In this document: positions 61,919-64,000 of the stretch, piece after piece
How the letters are laid out: each line of letters opens with the position of its first letter
How positions within the stretch are numbered: the first letter of the stretch is position 1
Assembly: GCA_021775455.1 (NCBI GenBank)
Contig: JAJFHU010000008.1
Coordinates: forward strand, 62,001 to 126,000
Source: Hyphomicrobiales bacterium
Lineage (GTDB): Bacteria > Pseudomonadota > Alphaproteobacteria > Rhizobiales > Rhizobiaceae
DNA: 64,000 nt
Direction of reading: 5' to 3'
Made by a program: the position numbers and the translations under genes
Notes under the pieces: generated by a model
The model's input: only the letters and a program-made list of their open reading frames with translations
Databases searched by the model: none
Told to the model about the DNA's origin: nothing

Positions 61919-62001
61919 TTGAACTTGTTTCAGGCGAGACTTGATTTTTCTTGATTAAATTGAAATAAGAACATATAGTGAACATTTTTAAGGTGGCTGC
62001 T

Positions 62002-62370
62002 ATGTCTGATTGCATGCCGAACAGAGATCACGGTATCAATTATATCGAGTTTGATGTCGTCGATATTGATCGCGCGAAGAGGTTTTATAGCTCAGCATTT
62101 GGCTGGTCATTTACCGATTATGGTCCTGGTTATTGTGAATTTAACGATGGGTTCATGAAAGGTGGGTTCGCACAATCGGGAAGGAGTAGCTGGGGTGGCC
62201 CTTTGGTCGTGCTTTACGCTAATGATCTGGAAGCAACTCAGGCAAAAGTACTAACTGCCGGTGGAGAAATTATAAAGCCCATCTTCTCGTTTCCCGGCGG
62301 ACGGCGGTTCCATTTCAGGGATCAGGATGGTTATGAAATGGCGGTTTGGAGTGAACCGGATGGCGAATGA
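62002..62370 (+). CDS. VOC family protein (glyoxalase/bleomycin-resistance fold)
   Basis: A 122-residue protein with the paired beta-alpha-beta-beta-beta units of the VOC superfamily: NYIEFDVVDIDRAKRFYSSA, FGWSFTDYGPGYCEFNDG, LVVLYANDLEATQAKVLTAG and the closing FHFRDQDGYEMAVWSE. Metal-binding positions include the Glu in YIEFDV and the Glu in YEMAVWSE. The enzyme activity cannot be predicted. AAGGTGG lies before ATG 62002. It overlaps the MBL-fold gene by 11 bases. Confidence 0.85.
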   Translation: MSDCMPNRDHGINYIEFDVVDIDRAKRFYSSAFGWSFTDYGPGYCEFNDGFMKGGFAQSGRSSWGGPLVVLYANDLEATQAKVLTAGGEIIKPIFSFPGGRRFHFRDQDGYEMAVWSEPDGE

Positions 62371-63214
62371 TTGCCTGACATTGCTTGGTACCAAAGGTGG
62401 ACCGGCAGTTCGATCTCCCGATGCTATGCCCACAGCGTCCCTGTTGGAACTTGGTGGTCAGACTATCGTAATTGATTGTGGCATTGGTGTAACGCGCGCA
62501 ATTGTTTCATCCGGCAGGCGATTGCTAGACCTTGATGCAATTTTCATTACTCATTTGCACAGCGATCATTTGCTCGAATTGGGTCCGCTCGCCCATACAA
62601 TATGGACGAGCGGGTTAAAGCGCAATATTCAGGTGTTCGGACCCCAGGGTTGTCTGGAATATTGGCGGCATTTTCTTTCCTCAATGGCATTCGACAATGC
62701 AATGCGTGTTGAAGATGAAGGACGGCCTCCAATAGAAGAATTGTTCACCGTTTCTGAATACACGGAAGGTTTGGTATGCCAACTTGAAAGCATTTCTGTT
62801 TCGGCCTTGCGGGTTAACCATCCTCCTGTAACTGAGTGTTTTGCGCTGCGGTTTGAATTCGGTGATCGATTAATCGTGTTTTCTGCTGACACGGCCTATT
62901 TCCCGCCACTTGCTGAATTTTCAGAAGGGGCAAACATCCTTGTTCATGAAGCGATGGTTGAGGAGGGTATCGAATTGTTGTTGAAGCGAACTGCCAATGC
63001 CGACCGTTTACGTGAACACCTGGATGCCAGCCATTCAACTGCAGAGCAAGCTGGCCTCATCGCCAACAAAGCAGGCGTAGGAAAGTTGGTGCTCAATCAC
63101 CTGATACCGGCGGATGACAGCAACATCGGATCGGCGGATTTTCTCGACGAAGTCAGGCGCAACTGGCGTGGTGAAACGATTGTTGGCAGCGATGGAATGG
63201 AGATCATGTTCTGA
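62360..63214 (+). CDS. MBL-fold metallohydrolase
   Basis: A 284-residue metallo-beta-lactamase-fold protein of the RNase Z/AtsA-like group. It shows DCLTLLGTKGGPAV, the HxHxDH site in FITHLHSDHLLELG, further ligands in LRVNHPPVTECFALRF, FSADTAYFPPL with Asp and NILVHEAMVE, and VLNHLIP near the end. AtsA-type members hydrolyse aryl sulfates or esters, and others cut tRNA ends; this cannot be settled here. The start at 62360 lies inside the VOC gene. It is followed without gap by the TfoX-domain gene. Confidence 0.85.
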   Translation: MANDCLTLLGTKGGPAVRSPDAMPTASLLELGGQTIVIDCGIGVTRAIVSSGRRLLDLDAIFITHLHSDHLLELGPLAHTIWTSGLKRNIQVFGPQGCLEYWRHFLSSMAFDNAMRVEDEGRPPIEELFTVSEYTEGLVCQLESISVSALRVNHPPVTECFALRFEFGDRLIVFSADTAYFPPLAEFSEGANILVHEAMVEEGIELLLKRTANADRLREHLDASHSTAEQAGLIANKAGVGKLVLNHLIPADDSNIGSADFLDEVRRNWRGETIVGSDGMEIMF

Positions 63215-63580
63215 ATGGCGGTAGACAATGAATTCAAGGCTTTTCTGGAGGAAGTATTTGACCCGGTAGGTTCGGTTACTCTCAAACGTATGTTTGGCGG
63301 GTTGGGAATCTTTCGTCATGGTTTGATGTTTGGATTAGTGGCTGATGGTCGTGTGTGTTTGAAAGCTGATGAGCAAACTGAACAGGACTTCATTTCGGAA
63401 GGAATGATCGAGTGGAGTTATGATGGCAAGGGCAAGCCGGTCAAAATGGGGTACTGGTACATGCCGGACCGATTGCTTGAAGAGCCGGAAGAATTAAAGG
63501 AATGGGCACTGAAAGCTTTTGATGTTGCAGTCAGGGCCGATCAGAAAAAATCACCGGCAAAGCGAAAACTGAAAGAGTAA
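63215..63580 (+). CDS. TfoX/Sxy N-terminal domain protein
   Basis: A 121-residue stand-alone TfoX_N domain: VTLKRMFGGLGIFRHGLMFG, VADGRVCLKAD and a GYWYMPDRLLEEPEELKEW stretch before a helical, lysine-rich tail. Full TfoX/Sxy regulates competence in gammaproteobacteria, but single-domain forms are widespread in alphaproteobacteria with no known role. The ATG follows directly on the stop of the MBL gene, making VOC-MBL-TfoX a compact three-gene unit. Confidence 0.85.
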   Translation: MAVDNEFKAFLEEVFDPVGSVTLKRMFGGLGIFRHGLMFGLVADGRVCLKADEQTEQDFISEGMIEWSYDGKGKPVKMGYWYMPDRLLEEPEELKEWALKAFDVAVRADQKKSPAKRKLKE

Positions 63581-63624
63581 GCATCCGCCGCTTTCACTCG
63601 GTTTTCGAACAATTGCATATTACC

Positions 63625-64000
63625 TTATCGCAAGAATGCAGGGATAAATTCTTCGCCACCAAATGCATGTGACTTGTCTTTATGATCGCTTTCTTCAGCC
63701 GGTTTGCGGCCTTTCGGCTCGTGGATTTTTTTCTGTGGTTTGGCAGAAGTGTCTGCGGTCTTTCTTGTCTGCTTCTTTTCCGATCTTTCAGCGCTTGCCT
63801 GTTTTGGATTGTCCGGTTTTTTGCGGGCTTTTCTGCGAGCCTTTGCATCCCACGCGACCTTGTCACCTTGCCACGGAATTTCCTTGCCAATCAGTTTCTC
63901 AATTGGATCAAACTTCTTCTGGTCTTCCGGCGTAACGATCATGTAAGCCGTACCTTTGCGGCCGGCGCGGCCCGTGCGACCAATCCGGTGCACATAGTCC
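63625..64000 (-). CDS. DEAD-box RNA helicase, C-terminal part (gene runs out of the right edge)
   Basis: The frame is open to the window edge. It begins with DYVHRIGRTGRAGRKGTAYM, motif VI of DEAD-box helicases (HRIGRTGRAG), followed by the end of RecA domain 2 (TPEDQKKFDPIEKLIGKEIP) and a 90-residue highly basic tail rich in Lys, Arg and Glu ending GGEEFIPAFLR. Such tails bind RNA in RhlE/DbpA-like helicases, and the RhlE type is the likeliest. About 125 residues are present of an expected 450 or more. Confidence 0.9.
   Translation of the reverse strand, partial: DYVHRIGRTGRAGRKGTAYMIVTPEDQKKFDPIEKLIGKEIPWQGDKVAWDAKARRKARKKPDNPKQASAERSEKKQTRKTADTSAKPQKKIHEPKGRKPAEESDHKDKSHAFGGEEFIPAFLR

Noticed and set aside
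1-64000. CRISPR arrays, tRNA and rRNA genes
   Set aside because: No regularly spaced repeats and no tRNA- or rRNA-like conserved segments were seen on reading the gaps on both strands.

Overview
This 64 kb window reads as a dense chromosomal segment of an alphaproteobacterium, most like the Hyphomicrobiales (Rhizobiales) and related marine lineages. The pointers are three small DUF1127 proteins, a suf operon in alphaproteobacterial order with an Irr-box-like palindrome in front of it, a dnaE2 remnant, an aprM-aprB-aprA and sat set of the sulfur-oxidiser type, and an LdtD-like enzyme among several YkuD proteins. By eye the GC content is a little under 50 percent. I see no rRNA or tRNA gene, no CRISPR array, no integrase and no prophage. 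The only mobile DNA is one truncated IS1182-type transposase.

Layout. 1-4.5 kb: the 3' end of serA, an SDR, a C-terminal fragment of dnaE2, a phosphodiesterase and sat. 4.8-9.3 kb: an FKBP-type isomerase, an NTF2-sized protein and aprM-aprB-aprA. With sat, these genes can oxidise sulfite to sulfate through APS with formation of ATP. 9.7-17.6 kb: a patchwork with a Tat-type L,D-transpeptidase, an OmpA lipoprotein, a transposase fused in frame to part of a response-regulator receiver domain, PlsC, a D-Ala-D-Ala-ligase-like ATP-grasp enzyme facing an M19 dipeptidase, and a 5'-truncated class III cyclase behind a perfect 17-bp hairpin. This is the least tidy part of the window. 17.6-28.8 kb: amine and amino-acid metabolism, comprising a TPP enzyme, an EamA exporter, a LysR regulator and a tightly packed five-gene operon (MttB-like methyltransferase, kbl, tdh, PEP-mutase-like lyase, dimethylglycine-dehydrogenase-like flavoprotein). 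The enzymes of this operon converge on glycine. 28.9-34.8 kb: a deacetylase/formyltransferase pair, an unusual metallophosphoesterase, trmJ-PAP2-murI, and rpsD.

35-46.4 kb is an envelope region. It holds a secreted protein of six repeats with a cysteine pair spaced exactly 25 residues in each, two secreted L,D-transpeptidases, an MMPL-type exporter, the DUF1127 trio, and a two-gene operon in which a GH24 lysozyme/YkuD-like protein and an alpha/beta-hydrolase carry the same roughly 85-residue C-terminal module. That pair is my best candidate for an undescribed system. 46.5-52.2 kb: a sulfatase, an M20 amidohydrolase, a TPR-sulfotransferase and an alpha/beta hydrolase. 52.4-59.7 kb: the complete suf operon (a NifS/IscS-type desulfurase, sufB, two small membrane proteins, sufC, sufD, sufS, sufT, sufA). 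59.8-61.1 kb: a membrane-protein pair with the decayed remains of its own tandem duplicate. 61.2-64 kb: tenA, VOC, MBL-fold and TfoX-N proteins, and the 3' part of a DEAD-box helicase gene.
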